From positions 558,001-622,000 of the forward strand of contig DASYFG010000004.1 of assembly GCA_036498565.1 (NCBI GenBank): a stretch of 64,000 nt of DNA, read 5' to 3'. How positions within the stretch are numbered: the stretch's first letter is position 1; every line of letters starts with the position of its first letter. The stretch is from DASYFG01 sp036498565 (GTDB lineage: Bacteria > Bacillota > Bacilli > Lactobacillales > Lactobacillaceae). This document shows positions 16,718 through 24,715 of this stretch, one piece after another. Below the pieces are notes generated by a model. It did no database searches. It was not told the origin of the DNA and saw only the letters and a program-made list of their open reading frames with translations. A program made the position numbers and the translations under genes.

Positions 16718-17944
16718 TTATTGTGCAGCTTTTGATGTGTCGCTAACTAACTTGTCCAACTTTGTTTGGTAGTCGTTAGCTGCAATCTTACCCTTGTATG
16801 TGTCGTTTAACAAAGCATCAGCTGGTCCCCAGAAGGTAACCATTTCAGGCAACTTTGGCATAACGACTGAGTGGTTTGTGTCTGACATTGTGATAACTGT
16901 GCTTGCCAATGGGTCCTTTTGGACATCCGCTTCGCTTTGCACGGCCTTACTTGCTGGCACGTAACCCAATTCTGAGAAGATCTTCTTTTGAACTTTGTCA
17001 CTTGTCAAGTAATCAGCCAACTTCATCGCTGCCAAAGCGTTCTTTGTTTGGGCATTAACCCCGAACAACTTTACCCCCAAGAAGGCCTTTTGTTGCTTAG
17101 CACCGCTACCAAAGTCGATTGTTGGGTAAGGCGCAACCGCGTAGTTCTTACCCAAAGCCTTCTTCACGTCAACGCTACTCCAAGGTCCTGACAAGAACGC
17201 GTCTGCTTTACCACTTGATAACTTTGACAAAGCGTCATCAGATGCTTGCACAACACCTGGGTTTGACTTTTGCTTAGCCACCCAGTTCAACACTTGTACC
17301 CCAGCGGCGTTGTTGAAGTTGGTCCCCTTCAAATCTTCGCCGTTTGCACCGTACAAGTTGTCGCCGTTACTCATGAACAACGGAATGAAGTTGTAGTTGG
17401 CACCAGCCGCACCAAAGTTAGTTGCCAACTTCCCCTTGCTTGTCAATGATTCCCAAGTTTTAACATCATCAGCACTCAACTTTGCTTTGTTATAGTACAA
17501 AACTTGTGTTTCGATCCCGTATGGGTAGCCGTAAAGCTTACCGTCATAGCTCGCACCTTGCACGGCGCTGTCGATTGAACGGCTCTTGATGTCGTCAGCA
17601 TACTTTGTGTTTTCATAAACCAAACCGGCTTGTACCATTTGACCTAATTGGTCGTGTGGGAACATGAAGACGTCGGCCGCGGCACTTGGGTCCTTCTTCA
17701 AATCAGCTTGCGCGTTGGCAGATTCTGCCACGGTGAACTTGACTTTGATGCCTGTGTCTTTTGTGAATTGTTCGACCAAAGGCTTGTATTCTTTGTTGTC
17801 GACCCACAATTTAACAGTTTGACCTGACGCGTCGTCTTTTGTCGCGCTTTTGTGATCACCCTTGTTACCTAAAACAGCGTAACCCAAACCTCCAGCCACA
17901 ACGACTGCGGCAACAACGATTCCTGCTTTAACTGAATTATTCAT
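16718..17944 (-). CDS. malE: Maltodextrin-binding protein (MalE type), membrane-anchored
   Basis: 408-residue extracellular solute-binding protein, family 1, that captures maltodextrins for MalFG. Visible features are the KLWVDNKEYKPLVEQF start of the mature domain, VFMFPHDQLGQM, GYPYGIETQVLYYN and FLSGPWS. The N-terminus MNNSVKAGIVVAAVVVAGGLGYAVLG is hydrophobic but has no cysteine, so the usual Gram-positive lipobox is missing; it is probably held by an uncleaved signal anchor. First gene of the operon, behind a promoter overlapped by a cre site. Confidence 0.9.
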   Translation of the reverse strand: MNNSVKAGIVVAAVVVAGGLGYAVLGNKGDHKSATKDDASGQTVKLWVDNKEYKPLVEQFTKDTGIKVKFTVAESANAQADLKKDPSAAADVFMFPHDQLGQMVQAGLVYENTKYADDIKSRSIDSAVQGASYDGKLYGYPYGIETQVLYYNKAKLSADDVKTWESLTSKGKLATNFGAAGANYNFIPLFMSNGDNLYGANGEDLKGTNFNNAAGVQVLNWVAKQKSNPGVVQASDDALSKLSSGKADAFLSGPWSSVDVKKALGKNYAVAPYPTIDFGSGAKQQKAFLGVKLFGVNAQTKNALAAMKLADYLTSDKVQKKIFSELGYVPASKAVQSEADVQKDPLASTVITMSDTNHSVVMPKLPEMVTFWGPADALLNDTYKGKIAANDYQTKLDKLVSDTSKAAQ

Positions 17945-18008
17945 GATTCAATCCTCTGTGTATTTTTTAGCGGCTCTCATTTGGCGTGCGCATGCTTTCA
18001 CGTCTGTT

Positions 18009-18034
18009 TGTAACCGCTTACATAAATGATTGTA
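18009..18034 (-). promoter_or_regulatory. Promoter region and cre site of the maltodextrin operon
   Basis: On the minus strand a -10 TACAAT (18029-18034) with a weak -35 TTGTTA 19 bp upstream. Six bp below the -10 lies TGTAAGCGGTTACA (18009-18022), which fits the catabolite-responsive element consensus TGWNANCGNTNWCA at every fixed position. Binding of CcpA there, or of a LacI-type MalR, would block initiation. No malR gene is in the window. Confidence 0.8.
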
Positions 18035-18112
18035 ACAAGATTTTCAGGTAAAGTAACAACAAGTTTCATGTTACCGTCTACAAACATTGTGATTTTAATA
18101 ACAATACACATA

Positions 18113-18136
18113 AAAAGCGACCTTTCGGTCGCTTTT
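18113..18136 (-). terminator. Terminator of the ABC-2 exporter operon
   Basis: 10-bp stem AAAAGCGACC/GGTCGCTTTT with loop TTTC and flanking A/T runs, ending at the stop codon of the permease gene. Confidence 0.9.
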
Positions 18137-19354
18137 TTAACGTTTAAACATCGCTAGGAGTTGCTTTGAAATGTTGTCATCACTATACATCAGCACGTTA
18201 CGGCGATAAATTTTTTCACCAAAGTAGAAAACCACTGCTAACGCGACAAGCTGAGCACCAAAGGCGATTAACGCATCGGTCATCGTGGCATATTCCAAAG
18301 CCAAACGCGCTGGCATCAAGGTTTGCGAGACAAATGGCACGTAGGATAAGACTTTGATCAACACGTTGTTTGGTTGACTCGCCACCATGAAGCTCAACAG
18401 GTACCCCACCATAGATAAGAAAATCACCGGCTGCGTCGCTTGCTGGACTTGACTTTGATCATTGACCAACGCCGCTATGACTGCGCCTAGAATCAAGTAC
18501 AACGCGATGCCCGCCAACACAAGTAGCGCCGTCATCATGACAAATGTCGCATCCACGCCGCTTAGAATTTGCGCCGCCATTTTCACAACTGCTTGATCTG
18601 GTGCAAATTGGCGTACGGCCAGTAACACGACGACATAAACTGCTAAGTGCGTCAAAGCTAAGCCAAAGACGCCGAGCATTTTGCCCATGAACTGCGTGCG
18701 AGCACTGGTTGCCGCCAATAAAATTTCCATAATGCGCGAAGATTTTTCGTTCGCGATTTCTTGAGCGATGATGCCAATATAAAACGTCAAAAAGATGAAA
18801 ATGAGCACACCCGCACCCGAAGCCACCGCGTAATTGGCAGTTTGAGCTGCGTCGCCACCGGCTTTTTCGCCGTTTTTACTTTGGGTTTGCATGGTTAAAT
18901 CAGCTGATTCTTGCAAACTCGCCACTTGCGCCGCGCTCAAATGCAATTGGCTCGCGCGTTTGGCGAGTTGAATTTGCGTTAACGCATTGCGAATGTGTGT
19001 TTCATCAAATTTTGCGCTACCGTCCGAGCTGGTAATTAACGTAAAATGCTGACTTTGATCGAGTAGATAACCGTCAATTTTGCCGTTTGTTAATGATTTT
19101 TTGGCGTCTTGAACGTTATTGGCTGACGTCAAATCAGCTTTTAAGCCGGCTGATTTTAACGTTTGTTGCAGTTGTGGTTGATTGACAATGGCTAATTTCG
19201 GCGTTTCGTTGCCCGCCATTGACGTCATGATCCAACCTAAACCAGCGATTAACGCGCCGAATAATAGCGGTGACAGAACCATCGCCCAAAAGCCAAAAGT
19301 TTTGACCCGCACGCGATAAGTTTGGCGGGCGACTAATTTAATTTGTATGTTCAT
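18137..19354 (-). CDS. ABC-2 type exporter permease (NatB/YhaP family)
   Basis: About 405 residues: one N-terminal membrane helix, a large extracytoplasmic domain (about 50-185), then five more helices (about 190-390). This is the ABC-2/NatB layout of sodium or peptide exporters. The cytoplasmic motif EIANEKSSRIMEILLAA is the family signature. I chose ATG 19354 (MNIQIKL) behind GAGGT; it overlaps the end of the ATPase gene by 17 nt. The substrate cannot be told from sequence. Confidence 0.87.
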   Translation of the reverse strand: MNIQIKLVARQTYRVRVKTFGFWAMVLSPLLFGALIAGLGWIMTSMAGNETPKLAIVNQPQLQQTLKSAGLKADLTSANNVQDAKKSLTNGKIDGYLLDQSQHFTLITSSDGSAKFDETHIRNALTQIQLAKRASQLHLSAAQVASLQESADLTMQTQSKNGEKAGGDAAQTANYAVASGAGVLIFIFLTFYIGIIAQEIANEKSSRIMEILLAATSARTQFMGKMLGVFGLALTHLAVYVVVLLAVRQFAPDQAVVKMAAQILSGVDATFVMMTALLVLAGIALYLILGAVIAALVNDQSQVQQATQPVIFLSMVGYLLSFMVASQPNNVLIKVLSYVPFVSQTLMPARLALEYATMTDALIAFGAQLVALAVVFYFGEKIYRRNVLMYSDDNISKQLLAMFKR

Positions 19355-20240
19355 CAGCGACCTCATTTCGGAAAATTTCATCCAGCGTTGGCGGTGTTTG
19401 CATAAAGGCTTGCGCGTAACCGCCGGCACTCACTTTGTCAAAAATCGTCTGGCCAACCGCCTCATCACGCAAACGTAATAAGCGTCCGCTTCCTTGTTTT
19501 TCCAGCGATAAAACGCCATCAATCGCTTGTAATTCCGCATCGTCTAGCGCTGTTTCCACATAAACTTGCGTCCGACCAAACTGCTCGCGAATGCCTTGTA
19601 CATTCCCTTGCAAAACGGTTTGCCCGTGTTTTAGCATGGTGACGTTATCCGATAATTTCGCCACGCCATCCATATTGTGCGAACTAAACAAAATCATCGC
19701 GCCCGCTTGCTTGAGTTTATCAATTTCATTCATCAAAATCGCCGTGTTCACGGGATCCAAACCAGAAAACGGTTCATCCAAAATCAACAGCTCCGGTTGG
19801 AAAATAATCGTTGCGATCAATTGGATTTTTTGTGCATTTCCCTTGGACAGCTTTTGCACCTTGTCACTAGCTGCGCCGACGACTTCTAATTTTTTCAACC
19901 AATCTTGCAAAGCGATCCGCGCATCGCCACGTTTCATGCCATGCAATTCGGCGAAGTAGAGAATTTGTTCTTCGACCGTCCATTTTTGATAAAGACCACG
20001 TTCTTCGGGCAAAAAACCGATTTTTTGTTTGGCTTTATCATCAATGGCGCGGTCATTTAACAAAATTTTTCCTTGCGTAGGTTGAATGAAGTCCAAAATC
20101 ATGCGAAACGTGGTCGTCTTTCCTGCTCCATTTTGCCCAATTAACCCCATCACTTCTCCGGGTGCAATCGTCAAATTCAACTGACTAACCGCCTCTTTAT
20201 CGCCAAATTGTTTGGTGACATTGCTGAGTTGCAAGCTCAT
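19338..20240 (-). CDS. ABC-2 exporter ATPase (NatA/YhaQ family)
   Basis: 300-residue ATPase partner of the downstream permease. Walker A GQNGAGKTT, a signature written KLSKGNAQKIQL instead of LSGGQ (usual in this subfamily), Walker B LLILDEPFSGLDP and switch His in FSSHNMDG. The C-terminal about 80 residues form the accessory domain of the NatA/YhaQ group. Preceded by AAGGGGGAAATAAAT. The pair is commonly annotated as sodium export or bacitracin-like detoxification; neither is shown here. Confidence 0.88.
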   Translation of the reverse strand: MSLQLSNVTKQFGDKEAVSQLNLTIAPGEVMGLIGQNGAGKTTTFRMILDFIQPTQGKILLNDRAIDDKAKQKIGFLPEERGLYQKWTVEEQILYFAELHGMKRGDARIALQDWLKKLEVVGAASDKVQKLSKGNAQKIQLIATIIFQPELLILDEPFSGLDPVNTAILMNEIDKLKQAGAMILFSSHNMDGVAKLSDNVTMLKHGQTVLQGNVQGIREQFGRTQVYVETALDDAELQAIDGVLSLEKQGSGRLLRLRDEAVGQTIFDKVSAGGYAQAFMQTPPTLDEIFRNEVADEHTN

Positions 20241-20293
20241 ATTTATTTCCCCCTTGGTGCTTTTATTGTAACAAATGTTCTGATTAGATGTGC

Positions 20294-20743
20294 TTATTTA
20301 AAACGGACTTGGGACAGAATAACTAACACCGTACTCAATATTAAACCACCGAATAACCAATGGCGCAGCGTCTCAATGTTGTCAATATGCATGGCTGCCA
20401 AAGTCACAATCGCAAAAATAATAAATATCCACTGACCAACAAAGTTACCCCATTTTTGTTTTAAAAAGATGGCACGTTCATCAAAATGTTGTAAACGATA
20501 GGCGTGTAACTGATCAGGGTTGCGCGTGAATTTATCTATCCGCACTAGTACGCCAATTGTTAAACCAAGAAAACCGCCACCAAGAAACCACCACGTATTT
20601 TCATGCCAGAGTGTTGCGACAAAAATAGCGATTAAACTGTACCACACCAGCGAATAAATATAATTTCGTTTCAAATCACGAATCACATCCTGATCCGTTT
20701 TCACTTCCCAAAACAACCATTTTTCAAGCCAATCACGCATCAT
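20294..20743 (-). CDS. Membrane protein coupled to an XRE regulator
   Basis: About 149 residues with four hydrophobic segments in two pairs (about 28-42, 48-66, 103-121 and 128-146) and a conserved-looking cytoplasmic loop with RIDKFTRNPDQLHAYRLQHFDERA. I do not recognise a family of known function. I chose ATG 20743 (MMRDWLEKW) with GAGGGG 6 nt upstream, inside the end of the regulator gene, so translation is coupled. Small XRE plus membrane protein pairs of this type are frequent in Firmicutes and usually autoregulated. Confidence 0.7.
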   Translation of the reverse strand: MMRDWLEKWLFWEVKTDQDVIRDLKRNYIYSLVWYSLIAIFVATLWHENTWWFLGGGFLGLTIGVLVRIDKFTRNPDQLHAYRLQHFDERAIFLKQKWGNFVGQWIFIIFAIVTLAAMHIDNIETLRHWLFGGLILSTVLVILSQVRFK

Positions 20744-20948
20744 AATTTTCCCCCTCACCATTAAAAATAAACAACGCTTCAATCTCAACTTCAAAAAACT
20801 GTGCCAACTTATGCGCCAGTATCAGCGACGCATTGTATTTACTTTTTTCAAGCGAAATAATCGTTTGCCGCGTGACATCCATCGCTTCGGCCAAATCCAA
20901 TTGTGAAACGCCACGCGCCTTGCGGAGTTCTTGTATCCGATTTTCCAT
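20733..20948 (-). CDS. Small XRE-family (Cro/CI-type) regulator
   Basis: 71 residues, a single helix-turn-helix domain: NRIQELRKARGVSQLDLAEAMDVTRQTIISLE (about 3-34; recognition helix at TRQTIISLEK), followed by a short helix pair ending FEVEIEALFIF. It is of the YozG/HTH_3 minimal type without a sensor domain, so effector control may come through the membrane protein it overlaps by 11 nt. A perfect palindrome lies 13 bp upstream of its start and is the probable operator. Confidence 0.87.
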   Translation of the reverse strand: MENRIQELRKARGVSQLDLAEAMDVTRQTIISLEKSKYNASLILAHKLAQFFEVEIEALFIFNGEGENYDA

Positions 20949-20960
20949 CTATTCACCTCA

Positions 20961-20978
20961 TGTAAAGTCAACTTTACA
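20961..20978. promoter_or_regulatory. Probable operator of the XRE regulator
   Basis: Perfect inverted repeat TGTAAAGT-CA-ACTTTACA between the -10 (TATACT on the minus strand) and the start codon of the regulator. Position and symmetry fit autorepression by a dimer. Confidence 0.7.
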
Positions 20979-21005
20979 CCCGTAGTATAAAACAGCAAAA
21001 TAAAA

Positions 21006-21029
21006 AAGTAAAGCAAACTTTACTTTTTC
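21006..21029 (-). terminator. A+T-rich terminator of sdpRI
   Basis: Inverted repeat AAAGTAAAG/CTTTACTTT with a 4-nt loop and T-rich 3' flank on the minus strand, overlapping the sdpI stop codon. It shares the GTAAAG core with the XRE operator 30 bp away, so a second regulator-binding role is possible. Confidence 0.55.
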
Positions 21030-21664
21030 GTTAAATATAAAGAATAACCAGCCGGGACCACAATCATCAAAAGCAAAGCCACAACAACAGCGCCAATCAA
21101 AAACAGGCTAGACAAAAACCCAAACAAAGCACCGATTAGCATCACAATACCCGCGATAACCATCATAATACCGCCGATTCGATTCGTTTGGCGCCAGTTT
21201 TCAGCATTATTTAACGATGTTGGGAATCGAAAACCAACCATCCGATTACGCGTCGTCTTTGGAATGTAATTACCCAGCCAAATGAAAATTACACCTAAGA
21301 ACGCCACCACAAGCACGCCGATATTTAAGTGGTAGCCAAGCCCCCAGAACAATGAAAGTGGCTGTAAAATCAAAGTCAGCATCGGTGCTAACCACTTAAT
21401 CAAATAACTGACCTTGGGATTTTCATTGGCCTTTTGGCTGAAAACTAGCGCCATATACATGCCAAAACCAACAATCAACATTAACAAAGGAATGCCGACC
21501 ACCACAAATAATTTATCGGCATATTGATCTGGCACGCCCGCTACATTCCAATGTGTGGGCAATTTTTCCGGCAAGCGTGACCATAAACTCACCCCTAAAC
21601 CAATCGGCAACAACGTCACCAATCCTGGCCACAGCAACGCTTTTAACTCATGCTTTATCGTCAT
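21020..21664 (-). CDS. sdpI: SdpI-family immunity/signalling membrane protein
   Basis: 214 residues, six membrane helices. N-terminal DUF1648-type region with LPTHWNVAGVPDQYADK (about 34-50) and the SdpI motif GNYIPKTTRNRMVGFRFP then NAENWRQTNRIGG (about 127-165). In Bacillus subtilis SdpI gives immunity to the SdpC toxin and inhibits SdpR at the membrane. It overlaps the sdpR gene by 17 nt. No SdpC-like toxin or SdpAB maturation genes occur in the window, so it may act on a foreign toxin or as a stress-signal transducer. Confidence 0.88.
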   Translation of the reverse strand: MTIKHELKALLWPGLVTLLPIGLGVSLWSRLPEKLPTHWNVAGVPDQYADKLFVVVGIPLLMLIVGFGMYMALVFSQKANENPKVSYLIKWLAPMLTLILQPLSLFWGLGYHLNIGVLVVAFLGVIFIWLGNYIPKTTRNRMVGFRFPTSLNNAENWRQTNRIGGIMMVIAGIVMLIGALFGFLSSLFLIGAVVVALLLMIVVPAGYSLYLTKK

Positions 21665-21929
21665 TTTCTTCTCCTGTCAGCTCTTTTAACCAAAACAACG
21701 TCTCTTCAAACACACTCAAATTCAATTCATAATAAATAAAATTCTTCACTTTCTGTTCCCGGATTAAATCCGCTTGCTTCAATTGCGCCAAATGATGCGA
21801 AACTGTCGCATTCGACAAATCAAAATGCGCGCTAATATCGCCCGCCGCTTGCGCGCCATTTTTTAATAAATTTAAAATATCGCGACGCACTGGATTTGCC
21901 AATGCTTTCATCGTTGTTTGAATACTCAT
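21648..21929 (-). CDS. sdpR: ArsR-family regulator, SdpR type
   Basis: 93-residue winged-helix repressor: ALANPVRRDILNLLKNG at the N-terminus and LSNATVSHHLAQLKQADLI as recognition helix (about 38-56). No metal-binding Cys motif is present, as in SdpR. In B. subtilis SdpR represses the sdpRI operon and is sequestered by ligand-bound SdpI. Overlap with sdpI and an inverted repeat in the promoter fit the same circuit here. Confidence 0.86.
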   Translation of the reverse strand: MSIQTTMKALANPVRRDILNLLKNGAQAAGDISAHFDLSNATVSHHLAQLKQADLIREQKVKNFIYYELNLSVFEETLFWLKELTGEENDDKA

Positions 21930-21952
21930 CTTTTTACCTATTTCGATAATTA

Positions 21953-21980
21953 TCTAAATACAATATAACACCTATTTAGA
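21953..21980. promoter_or_regulatory. Candidate SdpR operator
   Basis: Inverted repeat TCTAAATA ... TATTTAGA with a 12-bp A+T-rich spacer, 24 bp upstream of sdpR and 38 bp upstream of the divergent dipeptidase gene, so one site could control both. Confidence 0.55.
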
Positions 21981-22018
21981 ATTTTGTCAAAATAGATACA
22001 GAGTGCTATAATAACCAC

Positions 22019-22720
22019 ATGAAACCGATTACAAAAACAATTCAATGGGATTGGCAGGCGGTTAAGTCTGTTCCCCTTCAAGCCACGGATGAACCGTTGG
22101 TGCCAGTTAATTTTTATCCCGACAAAATTTTGGTGAGTCCGCAATATTTTTTGCAAGGGTTGCCTGGGGCTTTGCCTGAATTGGACTTGCGTGAAGGGGT
22201 TTATGCACGTTTGTTGCAAGTTGCCGAGAACTTACCGGCTGGTTACAAGCTATTAGTTTATGATGCTTGGCGCGCAATTACGACGCAACAGGCGTTATTT
22301 GATACGTTATGGCAGCGTTATCGCAACGCGCATCCGGATTGGAGCGACACGCAAGTCACTGACGCAACGCTTGTCATTGTCGCATTGCCGTCGACCGATC
22401 CACTCAAACCTTCGCCTCACAATACTGGCGGTAGCGTTGATTTAACGTTAGTAGATGACAAAGGTCGCATTCTCGATATGGGCACGCCGTTTGATGAAGC
22501 CAGTGCACGTGCTGCGACGAATTTTACCGGTATTTCTGAAATTGCATATACCAACCGCAAATTATTAATTGAGTTAATGTTAGCGGCTGGCTTCACTAAT
22601 TACAGCGATGAATGGTGGCATTTTGATTACGGCAATCAAAATTGGGCGTGGGTTTCGGGTGACAAAGAAGCTTTCTACGGCCCTGCCGAACCTGCTTTTG
22701 CTTGGCGTCAACCATTTTAA
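22019..22720 (+). CDS. M15D D-alanyl-D-alanine dipeptidase (VanX/DdpX type)
   Basis: 233 residues without signal peptide. The VanX family motifs are present: YDAWR (about 80-84, substrate-stabilising Arg), SPHNTGGSVDLTL (about 136-148, zinc ligands His and Asp in the SxHxxGxxxD motif) and DEWWHFDYG (about 199-207, catalytic Glu and third zinc His). It would cleave D-Ala-D-Ala dipeptide in the cytoplasm. In a host that makes D-Ala-D-Lac cell wall it could remove residual D-Ala-D-Ala or recycle D-Ala. It stands alone, divergent from sdpRI, and ends at a bidirectional terminator. Confidence 0.87.
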   Translation: MKPITKTIQWDWQAVKSVPLQATDEPLVPVNFYPDKILVSPQYFLQGLPGALPELDLREGVYARLLQVAENLPAGYKLLVYDAWRAITTQQALFDTLWQRYRNAHPDWSDTQVTDATLVIVALPSTDPLKPSPHNTGGSVDLTLVDDKGRILDMGTPFDEASARAATNFTGISEIAYTNRKLLIELMLAAGFTNYSDEWWHFDYGNQNWAWVSGDKEAFYGPAEPAFAWRQPF

Positions 22721-22732
22721 AACCAACAAAAA

Positions 22733-22760
22733 AACCTACTCGTAATTGAGTAGGTTTTTT
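22733..22760. terminator. Bidirectional terminator between the dipeptidase gene and rplS
   Basis: Perfect 9-bp stem AACCTACTC/GAGTAGGTT, 6-nt loop, T-run on the right and A-run on the left, serving both convergent genes. Confidence 0.93.
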
Positions 22761-22767
22761 CAAATCA

Positions 22768-23127
22768 TTAAACGTCGCGACGACGTTCTTTGATACGAGC
22801 TGCCTTACCTTGCAATGCACGCAAGTAGTACAACTTCGCACGACGTACCGCGCCAAAGCGCGTTACTTCGATCTTTTCAACACGTGGTGAGTGCAATGGG
22901 AATGTACGTTCAACACCGATACCAGATGAAATCTTACGTACCGTGTAAGTTGCTTGAATTCCGGCACCCTTACGCTTGATAACCACACCTTCGAACAATT
23001 GCACACGTTCGCGTGAACCTTCGACGATCTTGGCGTGAACACGCACTGTGTCACCAGCGCGGAATTCAGGAATGTCGTTACGCAATTGGATTGACGTAAC
23101 CTTTTCTAACAATTGGTTTTGACGCAT
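22768..23127 (-). CDS. rplS: 50S ribosomal protein L19
   Basis: 119-residue ribosomal protein at the 30S-50S interface. Family landmarks: IPEFRAGDTVRVHAKIVEG, FEGVVIKRKGAG, VERTFPLHSPRVEKIEV and RAKLYYLR. I chose ATG 23127 (MRQNQLLEK) with TAGGAG upstream; the longer reading starts inside the leader hairpin. It is monocistronic with its own promoter, a leader hairpin and a terminator. Confidence 0.97.
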   Translation of the reverse strand: MRQNQLLEKVTSIQLRNDIPEFRAGDTVRVHAKIVEGSRERVQLFEGVVIKRKGAGIQATYTVRKISSGIGVERTFPLHSPRVEKIEVTRFGAVRRAKLYYLRALQGKAARIKERRRDV

Positions 23128-23146
23128 GTCATTTCTCCTAGTCGAA

Positions 23147-23185
23147 CATGTTGCACTTGCCCGCAGGCTAACCGCACAGCGCATG
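23147..23185 (-). ncRNA. Candidate L19 ribosomal protein leader
   Basis: 39-nt hairpin in the rplS leader: an outer stem AUG/CAU and GCGCU/AGUGC with an AA bulge, then UGC/GCA and a small GCC-UGCG-GGC tip. Size and place fit the L19 autoregulatory leader known from low-GC Gram-positives. The assignment rests on position and fold only. Confidence 0.6.
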
Positions 23186-23215
23186 ATCGTTAATATGGTA
23201 AAACTACCGTTTAAT

Positions 23216-23244
23216 ACTATAACAAATTCTTAAACCTTAGTCAA
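23216..23244 (-). promoter_or_regulatory. Promoter of rplS
   Basis: Minus-strand -35 TTGACT (23239-23244), 17-bp spacer, -10 TATAGT (23216-23221). The -35 overlaps the last base of the pnuC stop codon. Confidence 0.85.
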
Positions 23245-23968
23245 GCGTATTTTTTGACCAAACGTACGCGCCGTAAAGTGAATTGACCAACATCACAATT
23301 TGCAAAACAAGCATACTGCTTGCGGCGGTACCGCCGGCGTGCAATTGATTGTACCAAACGACAACGTTAATCGCATTGAGCGCAATCCAGGCTACCCATT
23401 GCGAACGATAACCGTACGTCATCAAAATTTGCCCGACAATTCCTAACGGCAGCAGCGTTGCGTCCAACCAAATTTGGTTCCCGTTGGCTTTATGCGACAC
23501 GAACACCACCGTCAAATAAATCGCCACCGTCCCCAGCAAAACCAACAGGACTTGCGCGGATGTTAATTTGCGTGACTTCACTTCCGTCGTGGCTTCTGCG
23601 GTTAATTGCTTTTGCCACGCGACAATACCGACGAATTGCATCACAAAGTAAAATGTTTGTGATGCAATATCCCCGATCAAATGATTTTGTAGCGCCATGA
23701 CTAACCAGGTTGCGTTAGAAATGAAGCCCCAAAAGTAGTTCGTCAAACGACCACGGTCAATCAAAATCAGATTAAGCGCCGTCGAAATTCCCACCGCCAA
23801 GCTAATCCAGCTATAAATTGAGAAGTCTTTCCCAAAATAAAACGATACCACTGTCGCTAAAATCATCGCGGCCAGCAAAATAATTTCTCGCTGTGCCAGC
23901 GTCACGATTTCAGCAATGATGCGCCGTGGCGCGAATGTTTCACGCAATCCCTGCGTTAAAGTAGACAT
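23237..23968 (-). CDS. pnuC: PnuC-type nicotinamide riboside transporter
   Basis: 243 residues with about seven membrane helices in the PnuC arrangement. Landmarks: LNLILIDRGRLTNYFWG (about 68-84), QFVGIVAWQKQ and, near the end, WIALNAINVVVWYNQL. PnuC carriers move nicotinamide riboside by facilitated diffusion for NAD synthesis. I chose ATG 23968 (MSTLTQGL) with CGAGGT upstream. A gap of 114 bp separates it from udk; it holds a 7-bp hairpin (AATCAGC/GCTGATT) without T-run, and I see no recognisable NAD riboswitch. Confidence 0.88.
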   Translation of the reverse strand: MSTLTQGLRETFAPRRIIAEIVTLAQREIILLAAMILATVVSFYFGKDFSIYSWISLAVGISTALNLILIDRGRLTNYFWGFISNATWLVMALQNHLIGDIASQTFYFVMQFVGIVAWQKQLTAEATTEVKSRKLTSAQVLLVLLGTVAIYLTVVFVSHKANGNQIWLDATLLPLGIVGQILMTYGYRSQWVAWIALNAINVVVWYNQLHAGGTAASSMLVLQIVMLVNSLYGAYVWSKNTLD

Positions 23969-24082
23969 AGTCCATACCTCGTTGTTTTTTGATAAAGTGT
24001 CATGACTTTTACAGCCACAAAACACGAATCAGCCGTTCGAGAAACGCTGATTAAAAAAGGATACCACCAATTAAAGGTAAAA

Positions 24083-24715
24083 TCAACCTTTACGCAAAAT
24101 CGCGCGCGCTTGGTTAGTCAACATGTCAATCGCCACGCGATTATTGCCACCTTCTGGCACCACAATATTGGCATAACGCTTCGTTGGTTCAATAAATTGA
24201 TGATACATCGGCTTAACCGTTGCCAAATATTGATCAATCACGCTGCGCACCGTGCGCCCACGCTCTTCAATATCACGTTCCAAACGCCGCAAGAAGCGAA
24301 TATCATCATCCGTATCCACAAACACGCGAATATCAATCAACTCCCGCATTTTTACGTCGTTAAACAAAAACAGTCCTTCCACGATCACAATATCGGCTGG
24401 TTCTTGGTGCTCAGTTTCATCCGTGCGCCGGGTGTAATTTTCGTAGTCATAAACTGGTTTTTCGATGGCTTCATAATGCAACAATTTCGTCAAATCATTA
24501 AACATCAAGGTCATATCAAACGCATCGGGGTGATCATAGTTCACCGCAAAACGTTGCGTCATCGTCATCTCAGCTTGATCGTTGTAGTAGGCATCTTGCT
24601 GCAACAACAAAGCAGATTTATCTGCCAAACGTTCCAACAATTGTCGACTCACGGTCGTTTTTCCTGAACCTGAACCGCCCGTAATGCCGATTACCAAAGG
24701 TTTTACTAGTGTCAT
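24083..24715 (-). CDS. udk: Uridine kinase
   Basis: 210-residue P-loop kinase that phosphorylates uridine and cytidine in pyrimidine salvage. Walker A GITGGSGSGKTT (about 10-21), nucleoside-site motif NYDHPDAFD (about 58-66), YDYENYTR and the lid RRLERDIEERGRT are all typical. It has a good ribosome site (GGAGG) inside the end of the acetolactate decarboxylase gene and overlaps that gene by 4 nt, so the two are co-transcribed. Confidence 0.95.
   Translation of the reverse strand: MTLVKPLVIGITGGSGSGKTTVSRQLLERLADKSALLLQQDAYYNDQAEMTMTQRFAVNYDHPDAFDMTLMFNDLTKLLHYEAIEKPVYDYENYTRRTDETEHQEPADIVIVEGLFLFNDVKMRELIDIRVFVDTDDDIRFLRRLERDIEERGRTVRSVIDQYLATVKPMYHQFIEPTKRYANIVVPEGGNNRVAIDMLTNQARAILRKG

Noticed and set aside
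23969..24082. NAD-type riboswitch upstream of pnuC
   Set aside because: Only a 7-bp hairpin is seen; I cannot recognise the conserved elements of a known NAD riboswitch.
24002..24667. 221-residue open frame on the plus strand
   Set aside because: It is antisense to udk and the udk-pnuC gap and has no family features; the minus-strand udk has all motifs.
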